Origin: Ectopseudomonas chengduensis
GTDB taxonomy: Bacteria > Pseudomonadota > Gammaproteobacteria > Pseudomonadales > Pseudomonadaceae
DNA length: 64,000 nt
NCBI RefSeq assembly: GCF_015712065.1
Contig: NZ_JACFYZ010000017.1
Location: 20,709-84,708 of the forward strand
Direction of reading: 5' to 3'
The first letter of the stretch is position 1. Every line of letters starts with the position of its first letter. Below are positions 20,854-29,132 of the stretch, one piece after another. Under the pieces are notes generated by a model, which worked only from the letters and a program-made list of their open reading frames with translations, made no database searches and had not been told where the DNA came from. A program made the translations under genes and the position numbers.

Positions 20854-21276
20854 CTAGATGGCCGTCCCGCAACGCAGCACCTCGCCACGCGCCAACACGT
20901 TGCGTTGCTCGTCATACAGCCAGGCCTGCGCTTTCATCAGCTGTTGACGTGCCTCGACGCGGTAGCGCTGGCCAGCCGCAAAGTCGTCGTAGCGCAGGCG
21001 AATCTCGCAGGTCATGCGCAATGGCTCGCTCTGCATCCCTATCGACCCACCGCTACGCACCTCGAACTGGAAGCGTGTTTCCAGCTCATGCTGGCCGGGC
21101 GTCACCTGAAAGTAGCGGCCATCCGGCCAGCGCTTGCCGTCCAGGCGGTCAGCCATCAGCAAAGTATCGGCGGTGGAATACAACTCGACCCAGGCCTGCT
21201 GCGGGTCGGGCTTGGGCAGGGGTGAAGCACAGGCCCCGAGCATCATCAGGGCGGGGGCGAGAAACAGGGCGCGCAT
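20854..21276 (-). CDS. Small hypothetical lipoprotein
   Basis: A 140-residue secreted protein with a short hydrophobic N-terminus ending in the lipobox LGAC (Cys16), so it is probably lipidated. The rest is a small, mostly beta-type domain with no motif I recognise and one further C-terminal cysteine pair. The ATG at 21276 has GGAGG eight bases upstream; 34 more codons in the frame are discarded. It is divergent from the aminopeptidase-like gene, which is also a lipoprotein. Confidence 0.75.
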   Translation of the reverse strand: MRALFLAPALMMLGACASPLPKPDPQQAWVELYSTADTLLMADRLDGKRWPDGRYFQVTPGQHELETRFQFEVRSGGSIGMQSEPLRMTCEIRLRYDDFAAGQRYRVEARQQLMKAQAWLYDEQRNVLARGEVLRCGTAI

Positions 21277-21400
21277 GGCGACCTCCACGATAGGGTTCAG
21301 ACACCAGCCTACATCGGGAGGCGGGCAAAACCGAGGCGAAACGAGCCTATTCACACGCACGGGGCTGGAGACAAGCAACGCGATCAGCTAGCGTGACGGC

Positions 21401-22462
21401 ATGCCCAACGCCTCTTCTAAAGACCTGCTGCGCCGCTGCGCGGTTCCCCTGCTCGCCCTGCTGCTGGGCGGCTGTTCGACCCTCGACTATTACGCCCATC
21501 TCGGTCAGGGCCAATGGCAACTGTTGCAGGCACGCCAGCCGATCGAGCGTCTGCTGCATGACTCGGCCACCGACCCCGATCTGGCCAGGCGCCTGACGCT
21601 GAGCCAGCAGGCGCGGGACTTCGCCAGCGCCAGTCTGCAGTTGCCAGAGAACCGCAGCTATCGCCTCTACGCCGACCTGGAGCGCCCCTTCGTGGTGTGG
21701 AATGTCTTCGCCACGCCGGAGTTCTCGCTAGACCCCGAGCTGCACTGTTTCCCCATCGCCGGTTGCGTCGCCTACCGCGGCTACTATCAACAGGGCCGAG
21801 CCCGCGGTGCTGCCGCGCTGCTGCGCCAGCAGGGGCTGGATACCTACATCGGCGGTGTCGAGGCCTACTCCACCCTGGGCTGGTTCGATGACCCGCTGCT
21901 CAACACCATGCTGCGCTGGAGCGACGAGCGTTTCATCGCGGTGATCTTCCACGAGCTGGCGCACCAGCAGTACTACCTGCCGGGCGATACGGCCTTCAAC
22001 GAGTCCTTCGCCACCTTCGTCGAACGCGAGGGGCTGCGTCAGTGGCACGCGGCCCGTGGTGAAACGCCGCCGGCCAGCGACGACCGCCAGCGCCAGCAGT
22101 TCATCGAACTGGTGCTGGCCAGCCGCGAGCGTTTGCGTCAGCTCTATGCCAGCAATCTGTCAGGAGAAGCCATGCGCGCCGCCAAGCAAACCGAGTTCGA
22201 GCGCCTGCGCCGCGACTACCGCGCCTTGCGCCAGCGCGAATGGGGTGGCCAGGGGCGTTATGACGCCTGGATCGAAAGCCCGCTGAACAACGCCAAGCTG
22301 CTGCCCTTCGGCCTCTACGACCAATGGGTGCCGGCTTTCGCGGCACTGTTCACCCGCGAGGGCCGGGATTGGCGCGCGTTCTACGCCGCCGTGGCCGCGC
22401 TCGGTCGGCTGCCGGAAGCGGATCGTCGGGCCGCGTTGGAAAGCCTGATGCAAAACGACTAG
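21401..22462 (+). CDS. Putative zinc aminopeptidase lipoprotein (Aminopep family)
   Basis: A 353-residue protein with a signal sequence and lipobox LLGGC near residue 25. It contains the zinc metallopeptidase motif HELAH, followed about 19 residues later by NESFATFVE, which supplies the third ligand. This matches the putative aminopeptidase family common in Pseudomonas and related bacteria. It should be anchored to a membrane facing the periplasm. The substrate is not known. Its start codon is 124 bp from that of the divergent small lipoprotein gene. Confidence 0.85.
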   Translation: MPNASSKDLLRRCAVPLLALLLGGCSTLDYYAHLGQGQWQLLQARQPIERLLHDSATDPDLARRLTLSQQARDFASASLQLPENRSYRLYADLERPFVVWNVFATPEFSLDPELHCFPIAGCVAYRGYYQQGRARGAAALLRQQGLDTYIGGVEAYSTLGWFDDPLLNTMLRWSDERFIAVIFHELAHQQYYLPGDTAFNESFATFVEREGLRQWHAARGETPPASDDRQRQQFIELVLASRERLRQLYASNLSGEAMRAAKQTEFERLRRDYRALRQREWGGQGRYDAWIESPLNNAKLLPFGLYDQWVPAFAALFTREGRDWRAFYAAVAALGRLPEADRRAALESLMQND

Positions 22463-22525
22463 AACTGCGGGGCAGATTGCCAGTCCAACCTACTCAGGTT
22501 TCGCCCAACACCGGAGGTACAAGCG

Positions 22526-22756
22526 ATGCAACGACTGATTCCCGCCCTGGCCCTGATGCTCCTTGCTGGCGGCGCGCTGGCCGCGCCCAAGCCCTGCGAA
22601 GAACTCAAGCAGGAAATCGAAGTGAAGATTCAGGCCAACAACGTGCCCAGCTACACCCTGGAAATCGTGCCCAACGACGAAGTTCAGGATCAGAGCATGG
22701 TCGTCGGCAGCTGCGACGGCGGCACCAAGAAGATCGTCTATCAGCGCAACGGCTGA
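22526..22756 (+). CDS. DUF1161 family small exported protein
   Basis: A 76-residue protein. A signal peptide (cleaved after GGALA) leaves a mature part of about 57 residues with two cysteines, KPCEEL and VGSCDGG, probably disulphide-bonded. The sequence matches the DUF1161 family of gammaproteobacterial periplasmic proteins. A GGAGG site precedes the ATG. It lies 63 bp after the aminopeptidase-like gene and may be cotranscribed. Function unknown. Confidence 0.85.
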   Translation: MQRLIPALALMLLAGGALAAPKPCEELKQEIEVKIQANNVPSYTLEIVPNDEVQDQSMVVGSCDGGTKKIVYQRNG

Positions 22757-22763
22757 TACCCCC

Positions 22764-22826
22764 CTGTAGGAGCGAGCTTGCTCGCGAAGCTTTCGCTTTC
22801 ATTCGCGAGCAAGCTCGCTCCTACAG
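22764..22826. repeat. REP-type hairpin, perfect 25-bp inverted repeat
   Basis: Arms starting CTGTAGGAGCGAGCTTGC (22764-22788) and ending GCTCGCTCCTACAG (22802-22826) pair perfectly over 25 bp around a 13-base loop. This is a common Pseudomonas REP sequence. It separates two convergent genes and may act as a terminator. Confidence 0.85.
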
Positions 22827-22829
22827 TTC

Positions 22830-23477
22830 TCAGCAGATGAATGCCCGGCGCATTTCCTCCAGCGTCTCGAAATGAAAGTCCGGCGTCTCGCCGAGCAACT
22901 CCTCACGACTACCGAAGCCGTAACCGACCGCCACCGCTTGCAAACCATTGCTGCGTGCGCCGATCAGGTCATGCTTGCGGTCGCCGATCATCAGCGCCGA
23001 ACCGGGCGCCAGTCGCTCCGAGTCCAGCAGATGCGCCAACAGCTCCACCTTGTTGGTGCGGGTGCCATCCAGCTCGCTGCCGTAGATGCGCTTGAAGTAG
23101 CGGTCGAAGCCGAAGTGCCGGGCAATTTCCTCGGCGAACACTGTCGGTTTACTGGTCGCGATATAGAGCGTGCGGCCCTGCGCCACCAGCGCCTCGAGCA
23201 GCGTCTCCACCCCATCGAACACACGATTTTCGTACAGCCCGGTAACCCGAAAGCGCTCACGATAATGATTGACCGCTTGCCAGCCGGTGGCCTCGTCCAG
23301 CGCATAGGTACTCATGAAGCACTGCAACAGCGGCGGGCCGATGAAGTGCTCCAGCGCGGCCAGGTCCGGCTCGTCGATACCCAGCTTGGCCAGCGCGTAC
23401 TGCACCGAACGAGTGATGCCCTCACGCGGGTCGGTCAGGGTGCCGTCGAGGTCGAAGAGGATGGTGGAGTGATGCAT
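22830..23477 (-). CDS. HAD-superfamily hydrolase (phosphoglycolate phosphatase-like)
   Basis: A 215-residue HAD phosphatase. Motif I is FDLDGTLTD (Asp9 nucleophile, Asp11), motif II is the Ser/Thr in IATSKP, and the motif III/IV region is MIGDRKHDLIGA. The C1-cap type and length resemble Gph and related nucleotidases; the substrate is not determined. The ATG at 23477 begins MHHSTILFDLDG. The frame extends 26 codons further upstream, but this is unlikely to be translated. It is the last of three minus-strand genes: gamma carbonic anhydrase, acetyltransferase, phosphatase. Confidence 0.85.
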   Translation of the reverse strand: MHHSTILFDLDGTLTDPREGITRSVQYALAKLGIDEPDLAALEHFIGPPLLQCFMSTYALDEATGWQAVNHYRERFRVTGLYENRVFDGVETLLEALVAQGRTLYIATSKPTVFAEEIARHFGFDRYFKRIYGSELDGTRTNKVELLAHLLDSERLAPGSALMIGDRKHDLIGARSNGLQAVAVGYGFGSREELLGETPDFHFETLEEMRRAFIC

Positions 23478-23551
23478 GGCGGGCGCCTGTTCAGGATCGG
23501 AACGGTGGCCAAGGATACAAGATTCCCACGGCAGGATAGGCGGTTCCAGGC

Positions 23552-24052
23552 TCACTCACCCAGCGCGCGAAACATCACATGGCAATCCACCAACCCATAC
23601 CGGGCGTGGCGGTAGGCCTTGGGCAAGGTGCCGACAATCGCGAAACCGTGTTTCTGCCATAGCGCCACGGCCACCGTGTTGGTCGCCACCACACTGTTGA
23701 ATTGCATGGCGCTGAAACCCAGTTCGCGCGCCACCTCCAGCGAGTGAGCGCAGAGCTGGCCGGCGACGCCGCGGCCGCGTGCAGCAGGAGCGGTCATATA
23801 GCCGCAGTTGCACACGTGATCGCCAGGGCCGGCGGCGTTGGCCTTGATGTAGTAGGTGCCGAGAATCTGCCCGCCCTGCTCGGCAACGAAGGTCGCGCGC
23901 GGCAGTTCAACCCAGGTTTTCCAGGCCATTTCACGATCCATGTTCGGGTCGAAGGCGTAGGTTTCCTGCGCCTGCACCACGTCACGAATGATCGGCCAGA
24001 CCTGGTCGAAATCGGCCGCCTCGATGGGCCGAATGATCAGTTCGTCGCTCAC
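23552..24052 (-). CDS. GNAT-family N-acetyltransferase
   Basis: A 166-residue acetyltransferase. The acetyl-CoA loop is seen as APAARGRGVAGQLC, and the later strand/helix as NTVAVALWQKHGFAIVGTLP. The start is GTG at 24052 and overlaps the stop of the gamma carbonic anhydrase gene by 4 bp (GTGA), indicating translational coupling. The acceptor substrate is unknown. Confidence 0.88.
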   Translation of the reverse strand: MSDELIIRPIEAADFDQVWPIIRDVVQAQETYAFDPNMDREMAWKTWVELPRATFVAEQGGQILGTYYIKANAAGPGDHVCNCGYMTAPAARGRGVAGQLCAHSLEVARELGFSAMQFNSVVATNTVAVALWQKHGFAIVGTLPKAYRHARYGLVDCHVMFRALGE

Positions 24053-24591
24053 TGGTCGTAGCCTTCGGCCAGGTGCAGATCCTTGAGTTTCACGTAGTTG
24101 CCGGCGGTATAGCTGAAGAAGTTGCGTTCCTTGTCGGTCAGCGGGCGCGCCTGTTTCACCGGGCTGCCGACGTACAGGTAGCCGCTTTCCAGGCGCTTGC
24201 CGGGCGGCACCAGCGAGCCGGCGCCAATGATCACCTCATCCTCGACCACGGCGCCATCCATGACGATGCTGCCCATGCCGACCAGAATCCGGTTGCCCAG
24301 GGTGCAGCCGTGCAGGGTGACCTTGTGCCCGACGGTCACTTCGTCACCGATGATCAGCGGGTAGCCATCAGGGTTGAACGGCCCGGCGTGGGTGATGTGC
24401 AGCACGCTGCCGTCCTGCACGCTGGTGCGCGCGCCGATACGGATGCGGTGCATGTCGCCGCGGATCACGGTCATCGGCCAGACCGAACTGTCCTCACCCA
24501 GTTCGACGTCGCCGATGACCACGGCAGAAGCGTCGACGAAGGCACGCTCGCCCAGTTGTGGAACGTGCTGCTGGTATTTGCGAATCGCCAC
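24049..24591 (-). CDS. Gamma-class carbonic anhydrase family protein
   Basis: A 180-residue left-handed beta-helix protein with hexapeptide repeats. Candidate zinc histidines are visible in SVLHITHAG and in VTVGHKVTLHGCTLG. The family (YrdA/PaaY-type) includes carbonic anhydrases and CoA thioesterases, so the activity is uncertain. The GTG start at 24591 has AGGAG eight bases upstream. The open frame continues far upstream as a shadow over prlC. The gene pair divergent with prlC is the same as PA0066/PA0067. Confidence 0.87.
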   Translation of the reverse strand: MAIRKYQQHVPQLGERAFVDASAVVIGDVELGEDSSVWPMTVIRGDMHRIRIGARTSVQDGSVLHITHAGPFNPDGYPLIIGDEVTVGHKVTLHGCTLGNRILVGMGSIVMDGAVVEDEVIIGAGSLVPPGKRLESGYLYVGSPVKQARPLTDKERNFFSYTAGNYVKLKDLHLAEGYDQ

Positions 24592-24720
24592 GATAGAAGC
24601 TCCTGAGCTGCGGGAAAGCTTGATTCTAATTAAGATGGCCCCCATGTCGGTTGCTATCGCGCCAGAATTATTACCGCTCTGCGCCGCAACCCCACATTCA
24701 TTCGCCACAGGTGCCTCGTC

Positions 24721-26769
24721 GTGACCGCGAACAACCCCCTGCTGCAAGACTTCGACCTGCCGCCCTATTCGCAGATCAAACCGGAACACGTCGAGCCCGC
24801 CGTCGACCAGATCCTGGCAGACAGCCGCGCTGCCATCGCCAAACTGCTCGAACAACAGCAGGCCAATCCGAGCTGGGACGGCCTGGTGCTGGCGCTGGAC
24901 GAGCTGGGCGCGCGCCTGGGCCGGGCCTGGAGCCCGGTGAGCCACCTCAACGCCGTATGCAACAGCCCAGATCTGCGCGCGACCTACGAGGCCTGCCTGC
25001 CCAAGCTGTCGGAATACTGGACGGAGATGGGCCAGAACAAGCCGCTGTTCGAGGCCTATGACGCACTGGCCAAGAGCCCGGCTGCGGCCAATTTCGACGT
25101 GGCGCAGAAGACCATCCTCGAACACGCCCTGCGTGACTTCCGTCTGTCCGGCATCGACCTGCCGGCCGAGCAGCAGAAGCGCTATGGCGAAATCCAGATG
25201 CGCCTGTCCGAGCTGAACAGCAAGTTCTCCAACCAGTTGCTCGACGCCACCCAGGCCTGGACCAAGCACGTCACCGACGAAACCCTGCTGAGCGGCCTGA
25301 CCGACTCGGCCAAGGCGCAGATGAAACAGGCCGCAGAGGCCAAAGGCCTGGACGGCTGGCTGATCACCCTGGAATTCCCCAGCTACTACGCGGTGATGAC
25401 CTACGCCGATGATCGCGCCCTGCGCGAAGAGGTCTATGCCGCCTACTGCACCCGCGCCTCCGACCAGGGGCCGAACGCCGGGCAGAACGACAACGGCCCG
25501 CTGATGAGCGAGATTCTCGACCTGCGCCAGGAACTGGCGCGCCTGCTCGGCTTCGCCAACTACAGCGAACTGAGCCTGGCCAGCAAGATGGCCGAGAACA
25601 CCGACCAGGTGCTGAGCTTCCTGCGCGACTTGGCCGTGCGCAGCAAGCCTTTCGCCGAGCAGGATCTCGCCGAGCTCAAGGCCTTCGCCGCCGAGCAGGG
25701 CCTGGATGACCTGCAGAGCTGGGATGTCGGCTACTACAGCGAGCGCCTGCGCCAGCAGCGCTACAGCATTTCCCAGGAAGAAGTGCGCGCCTGGTTCCCG
25801 GTGGACAAGGTGCTCACCGGCCTGTTCGCCATCGTGCAGAAGCTCTACGGCATCGAGATTCGCGAGCTGAAAGACTTCGACACCTGGCACCCGGACGTGC
25901 GCCTGTTCGAGATTCAGGAGAACGGCCAGCATGTCGGGCGCTTCTTCTTCGATCTCTATGCCCGCGCCAACAAGCGCGGCGGTGCATGGATGGACGGCGC
26001 CCGCGACAAGCGCCGCGACACTCAGGGCCAACTGATCGCCCCGGTGGCCAACCTGGTATGCAACTTCACCCCGCCGGTCGGCGGTAAACCGGCACTGCTG
26101 ACCCACGATGAGGTCACCACCCTGTTCCACGAGTTCGGTCACGGCCTGCACCACCTGCTGACCCGCGTCGAGCACGCCGGCGCCTCGGGCATCAACGGCG
26201 TGGCCTGGGACGCAGTCGAGCTACCCAGCCAGTTCATGGAGAACTGGTGCTGGGAGCCGGAAGGCCTGGCGCTGATCTCCGGCCACTATGAAACCGGCGA
26301 GGCACTGCCACAGGCCATGCTGGACAAGATGCTGGCGGCGAAGAACTTCCAGTCCGGGCTGATGATGGTGCGCCAGCTGGAGTTCTCGCTGTTCGACTTC
26401 GAGCTGCACGCCACCCACGGCGACGGCCGCAGCGCGCTGGACGTGATCGAGGCGATCCGCAGTGAAGTCTCGGTGCTACGCCCGCCGGCCTACAACCGCT
26501 TCGCCAACGGCTTCGCGCATATCTTCGCCGGTGGCTATGCGGCCGGTTACTACAGCTACAAGTGGGCCGAAGTGCTCAGCGCCGATGCCTTCTCCAAGTT
26601 CGAGGAAGAAGGTGTGTTCAACGCCGATACCGGCCGCGCCTTCCGCGAGGCGATCCTCGCCCGTGGCGGTTCGCAGGAACCGATGGTGCTGTTCGTCGAC
26701 TTCCGTGGCCGTGAGCCGAGCATCGACGCCCTGCTGCGCCACCTCGGCCTGAGCCAGGAGGCCGCATGA
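24721..26769 (+). CDS. prlC: Oligopeptidase A (M3 zinc metallopeptidase)
   Basis: A 682-residue cytoplasmic peptidase of the M3 family, which degrades oligopeptides and free signal peptides. The zinc motif HEFGH is at about 470-474. The third ligand Glu follows in the GVAWDAVELPSQFMENW region. Length and motif position match E. coli OpdA (680 residues). The start is GTG. The stop overlaps yheV by 4 bp. Gene order gamma-CA/prlC/yheV equals PA0066-PA0068. Confidence 0.95.
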   Translation: MTANNPLLQDFDLPPYSQIKPEHVEPAVDQILADSRAAIAKLLEQQQANPSWDGLVLALDELGARLGRAWSPVSHLNAVCNSPDLRATYEACLPKLSEYWTEMGQNKPLFEAYDALAKSPAAANFDVAQKTILEHALRDFRLSGIDLPAEQQKRYGEIQMRLSELNSKFSNQLLDATQAWTKHVTDETLLSGLTDSAKAQMKQAAEAKGLDGWLITLEFPSYYAVMTYADDRALREEVYAAYCTRASDQGPNAGQNDNGPLMSEILDLRQELARLLGFANYSELSLASKMAENTDQVLSFLRDLAVRSKPFAEQDLAELKAFAAEQGLDDLQSWDVGYYSERLRQQRYSISQEEVRAWFPVDKVLTGLFAIVQKLYGIEIRELKDFDTWHPDVRLFEIQENGQHVGRFFFDLYARANKRGGAWMDGARDKRRDTQGQLIAPVANLVCNFTPPVGGKPALLTHDEVTTLFHEFGHGLHHLLTRVEHAGASGINGVAWDAVELPSQFMENWCWEPEGLALISGHYETGEALPQAMLDKMLAAKNFQSGLMMVRQLEFSLFDFELHATHGDGRSALDVIEAIRSEVSVLRPPAYNRFANGFAHIFAGGYAAGYYSYKWAEVLSADAFSKFEEEGVFNADTGRAFREAILARGGSQEPMVLFVDFRGREPSIDALLRHLGLSQEAA

Positions 26770-27053
26770 GCGATGCTCCTGTGAACAGCACCCCGAAGCG
26801 CTTTATCGCCGGCGCCGTGTGCCCGGCGTGCAGCGAGACCGATAGCATCAAGATGTGGAACGTCGACAGCGTACCGCACCGCGAATGCGTCAAGTGCGGC
26901 TATGCCGACACCCTCGACGCACGCGGTAACTCGGTGCCCAAGGAGATCCCCACACGTGTCAACGTCAGCGGCCTGAAGCCCAAGGCGGCCGACCCCAATG
27001 TGCAGGCGGTGCAGTTCTTCCCCAATCCAAAGCTGAAGAAGCCGAGCGAGTGA
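26766..27053 (+). CDS. yheV: YheV-family zinc-ribbon protein
   Basis: A 95-residue protein with four cysteines in two pairs, CPAC and CVKC, forming a small zinc ribbon in the first half, followed by a basic, proline-rich tail. It matches the YheV family that sits downstream of prlC in gammaproteobacteria. The ATG overlaps the prlC stop by 4 bp, so it is translated from the prlC message. Function unknown. Confidence 0.92.
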   Translation: MSDAPVNSTPKRFIAGAVCPACSETDSIKMWNVDSVPHRECVKCGYADTLDARGNSVPKEIPTRVNVSGLKPKAADPNVQAVQFFPNPKLKKPSE

Positions 27054-27196
27054 CTCGTAGGGAGGGTTAGCGGCGCCGAGCGTCGATCTCGCAAGCGCCA
27101 ATAAAGGTGGCGCGCTCGGATGGCCGCCCCACGTAACCCACCAGGCGATGGATCGTGTTGCGCCGATGGTGCAGGCGAGTTGCTCTCACCTAGACC

Positions 27197-27988
27197 TTAC
27201 TCGCGAAAGAACTCCCCCGGCGTTGCGCCGAACTGGCGGCGAAAGGCGGCGATAAAGGCAGATAACGAGTCATAACCGCAGGCCAACGCCACGTCGGTGA
27301 CGCGCTCGCCCTGCTCCAGCGGGCTCAGCGCATCGAGCAGGCGCTGTCGCTGGCGCCAGACGCGAAAACTCAGACCCGTCTCACGCAGGAACAGCCGGCT
27401 CAGGGTCTTTTCCGAAACCCCCAGGCGCTCGCCCCATTCGCCCAGACCGAGCTGGCGCAGCGTCGCATCCTCCAACCCCTGACAGACCTCGCGCAGCCGC
27501 GCGTCTTGTGGCAGCGGCAGCATCAACGCCACCTCTGGCGCAGCGCGCAGTTCGTCCAGCAACACTGCCGCCAATCTACCCGGCGCGCCCTGCTCGTCGT
27601 ATTCGGCCGGCAACGCACTGAAACCGCGAATCAGCTCGCGCAGCAGCGGGCTGACCGCCAACACTCGGCACTCGGCCGGCCCCCAGGGCACCGCGCTGCC
27701 GTCGATGTACAGGCTGCGCATCTCGGTGCGTGGCGAGCTGAAGACCTGATGTTCGACCCCCGCCGGCACCCACACCGCGCGCTGCGGAGGGGCGACGAAG
27801 CGAGCCCCAGCGGTCTGCACCTCGAGCACCCCGGCGATGGCGTAAGACAGCTGCACCCAGGGGTGGGTATGGCGGAAGGTCAGGGCGCGATTGGTCAGCG
27901 ATTCGGTGCGGCCATACAGCGGCCGAGGCAGGCTGGGCAGCTCGGGCAGGCTGCGATGCAGGGTGGCGGGATGTCTGTTTGGCGACAC
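27197..27988 (-). CDS. AraC-family regulator with cupin-type N-domain
   Basis: A 263-residue regulator. The N-terminal beta-barrel sensing domain (FRHTHPWVQLSYAIAGVL, then PPQRAVWVPAGVEHQV) is followed by a C-terminal HTH pair (LGVSEKTLSRLFLRETG; VTDVALACGYDSLSAFIAAF). It is divergent from the BASS permease gene, with 81 bp between the starts, so it probably regulates that transporter. This pair lies between yheV and the radical SAM gene, which are adjacent in P. aeruginosa. The 143 bp beyond its stop (27054-27196) hold a degenerate GTAGGG...AACCCACC repeat. Confidence 0.88.
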   Translation of the reverse strand: MSPNRHPATLHRSLPELPSLPRPLYGRTESLTNRALTFRHTHPWVQLSYAIAGVLEVQTAGARFVAPPQRAVWVPAGVEHQVFSSPRTEMRSLYIDGSAVPWGPAECRVLAVSPLLRELIRGFSALPAEYDEQGAPGRLAAVLLDELRAAPEVALMLPLPQDARLREVCQGLEDATLRQLGLGEWGERLGVSEKTLSRLFLRETGLSFRVWRQRQRLLDALSPLEQGERVTDVALACGYDSLSAFIAAFRRQFGATPGEFFRE

Positions 27989-28069
27989 TTGCTGGCTCTT
28001 TAGCGTTAGCCGGAAATTTTCGACGACGATAGTTTGGCGCCCTCCTGTATCGCAAGTCCGAGATTCGCC

Positions 28070-29056
28070 ATGTTCCTGCGCCGCCTGCTGCCCGACAATT
28101 TCACCCTGACTCTGCTCGCCGTTGTGCTCGCCGCCACACTGCTACCCGCCAGCGGCCAGGTCGCCACGATCTTCGAATGGATCACCAACCTGGCCATCGC
28201 CCTGCTGTTCTTCATGCACGGCGCCAAACTGTCGCGTCAGGCGATTCTCGCTGGTGCCGGGCACTGGCGTCTGCACCTGCTGGTATTCGCCTGCACCTTC
28301 ATCCTCTTCCCGCTGCTCGGCCTGGCGCTCAGGCCGGCACTGGAGCCGCTGCTGGGTAAGGAGTTGTACCTGGGCATGCTCTACCTGTGTGCGCTGCCGG
28401 CCACCGTGCAATCGGCCATCGCCTTCACCTCGCTGGCGCGCGGCAACATCCCGGCGGCGATCTGCAGCGCAGCGGCCTCCAGCCTGCTCGGTATCTTCGT
28501 CACCCCGCTGCTGGTGGCCTTGCTGATGGGCGTGCAGGGCGACAACGGCTCGACCCTCGATGCCATCGGCAAGATCAGCCTGCAGTTGCTGCTGCCCTTC
28601 GTTCTCGGCCAGATCGCTCAACGCTGGATCGGCGGCTGGGTCAACCAGAACAAGAGCTGGCTGAAGTACGTCGACCAGAGCTCGATCCTGCTGGTGGTCT
28701 ACACCGCCTTCAGCGCCGCGGTGATTGGCGGCCTGTGGCAGCAGGTACCGCTGACCACCCTGCTGCTGGTGATTGCCGCCTGCTGCGTGTTGTTGGCACT
28801 GGCCCTAGTGCTCACCCACCTGCTGGGCAAATGGTTGGGTTTCAGCCTGGAAGACCGCATCACCATCCTCTTCTGCGGCTCGAAGAAGAGCCTGGCCACC
28901 GGCGTGCCGATGGCCCAGGTGCTGTTCGCCGGCGGCGCCATTGGCGTACTGATCCTGCCGCTGATGCTGTTCCACCAGATCCAGCTGATGGTCTGCGCGG
29001 TGCTGGCGCAGCGTTATGCCAAGCGCGAGGAAGCGCCGCAGATCGCAGCCGTTTGA
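28070..29056 (+). CDS. Bile acid:sodium symporter (BASS/YfeH) family permease
   Basis: A 328-residue inner-membrane protein with about ten helices. It shows the family's LALLFFMHGAKLSRQ segment and a later FCGSKKSLATGVPMAQVLF stretch, typical of the YfeH-type SBF-like branch. The ATG at 28070 was preferred over the frame start 12 codons upstream. The substrate is unknown; relatives move organic anions or pantothenate-like compounds with sodium. Its likely regulator is the divergent AraC-type gene. Confidence 0.88.
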   Translation: MFLRRLLPDNFTLTLLAVVLAATLLPASGQVATIFEWITNLAIALLFFMHGAKLSRQAILAGAGHWRLHLLVFACTFILFPLLGLALRPALEPLLGKELYLGMLYLCALPATVQSAIAFTSLARGNIPAAICSAAASSLLGIFVTPLLVALLMGVQGDNGSTLDAIGKISLQLLLPFVLGQIAQRWIGGWVNQNKSWLKYVDQSSILLVVYTAFSAAVIGGLWQQVPLTTLLLVIAACCVLLALALVLTHLLGKWLGFSLEDRITILFCGSKKSLATGVPMAQVLFAGGAIGVLILPLMLFHQIQLMVCAVLAQRYAKREEAPQIAAV

Positions 29057-29097
29057 TCGACGCCGCGACAGAAGGGACTTGCCCGGGTCTCAAATAA

Positions 29098-29113
29098 CTG
29101 TATTTTTATACAG
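29098..29113 (+). promoter_or_regulatory. LexA (SOS) box
   Basis: The 16 bases CTGTATTTTTATACAG form a perfect CTGTAT-N4-ATACAG palindrome and fit the Pseudomonas LexA consensus. The site lies 20 bp before the radical SAM start, over a T/A-rich region that could be the promoter. Confidence 0.85.
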
Positions 29114-29132
29114 TATATTTTGGAGTCCGAGC

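Noticed and set aside
24592..26175. Upstream extension of the gamma carbonic anhydrase frame to 708 codons
   Set aside because: It is entirely antisense to prlC. The GTG at 24591 with a good ribosome site gives the normal family length.
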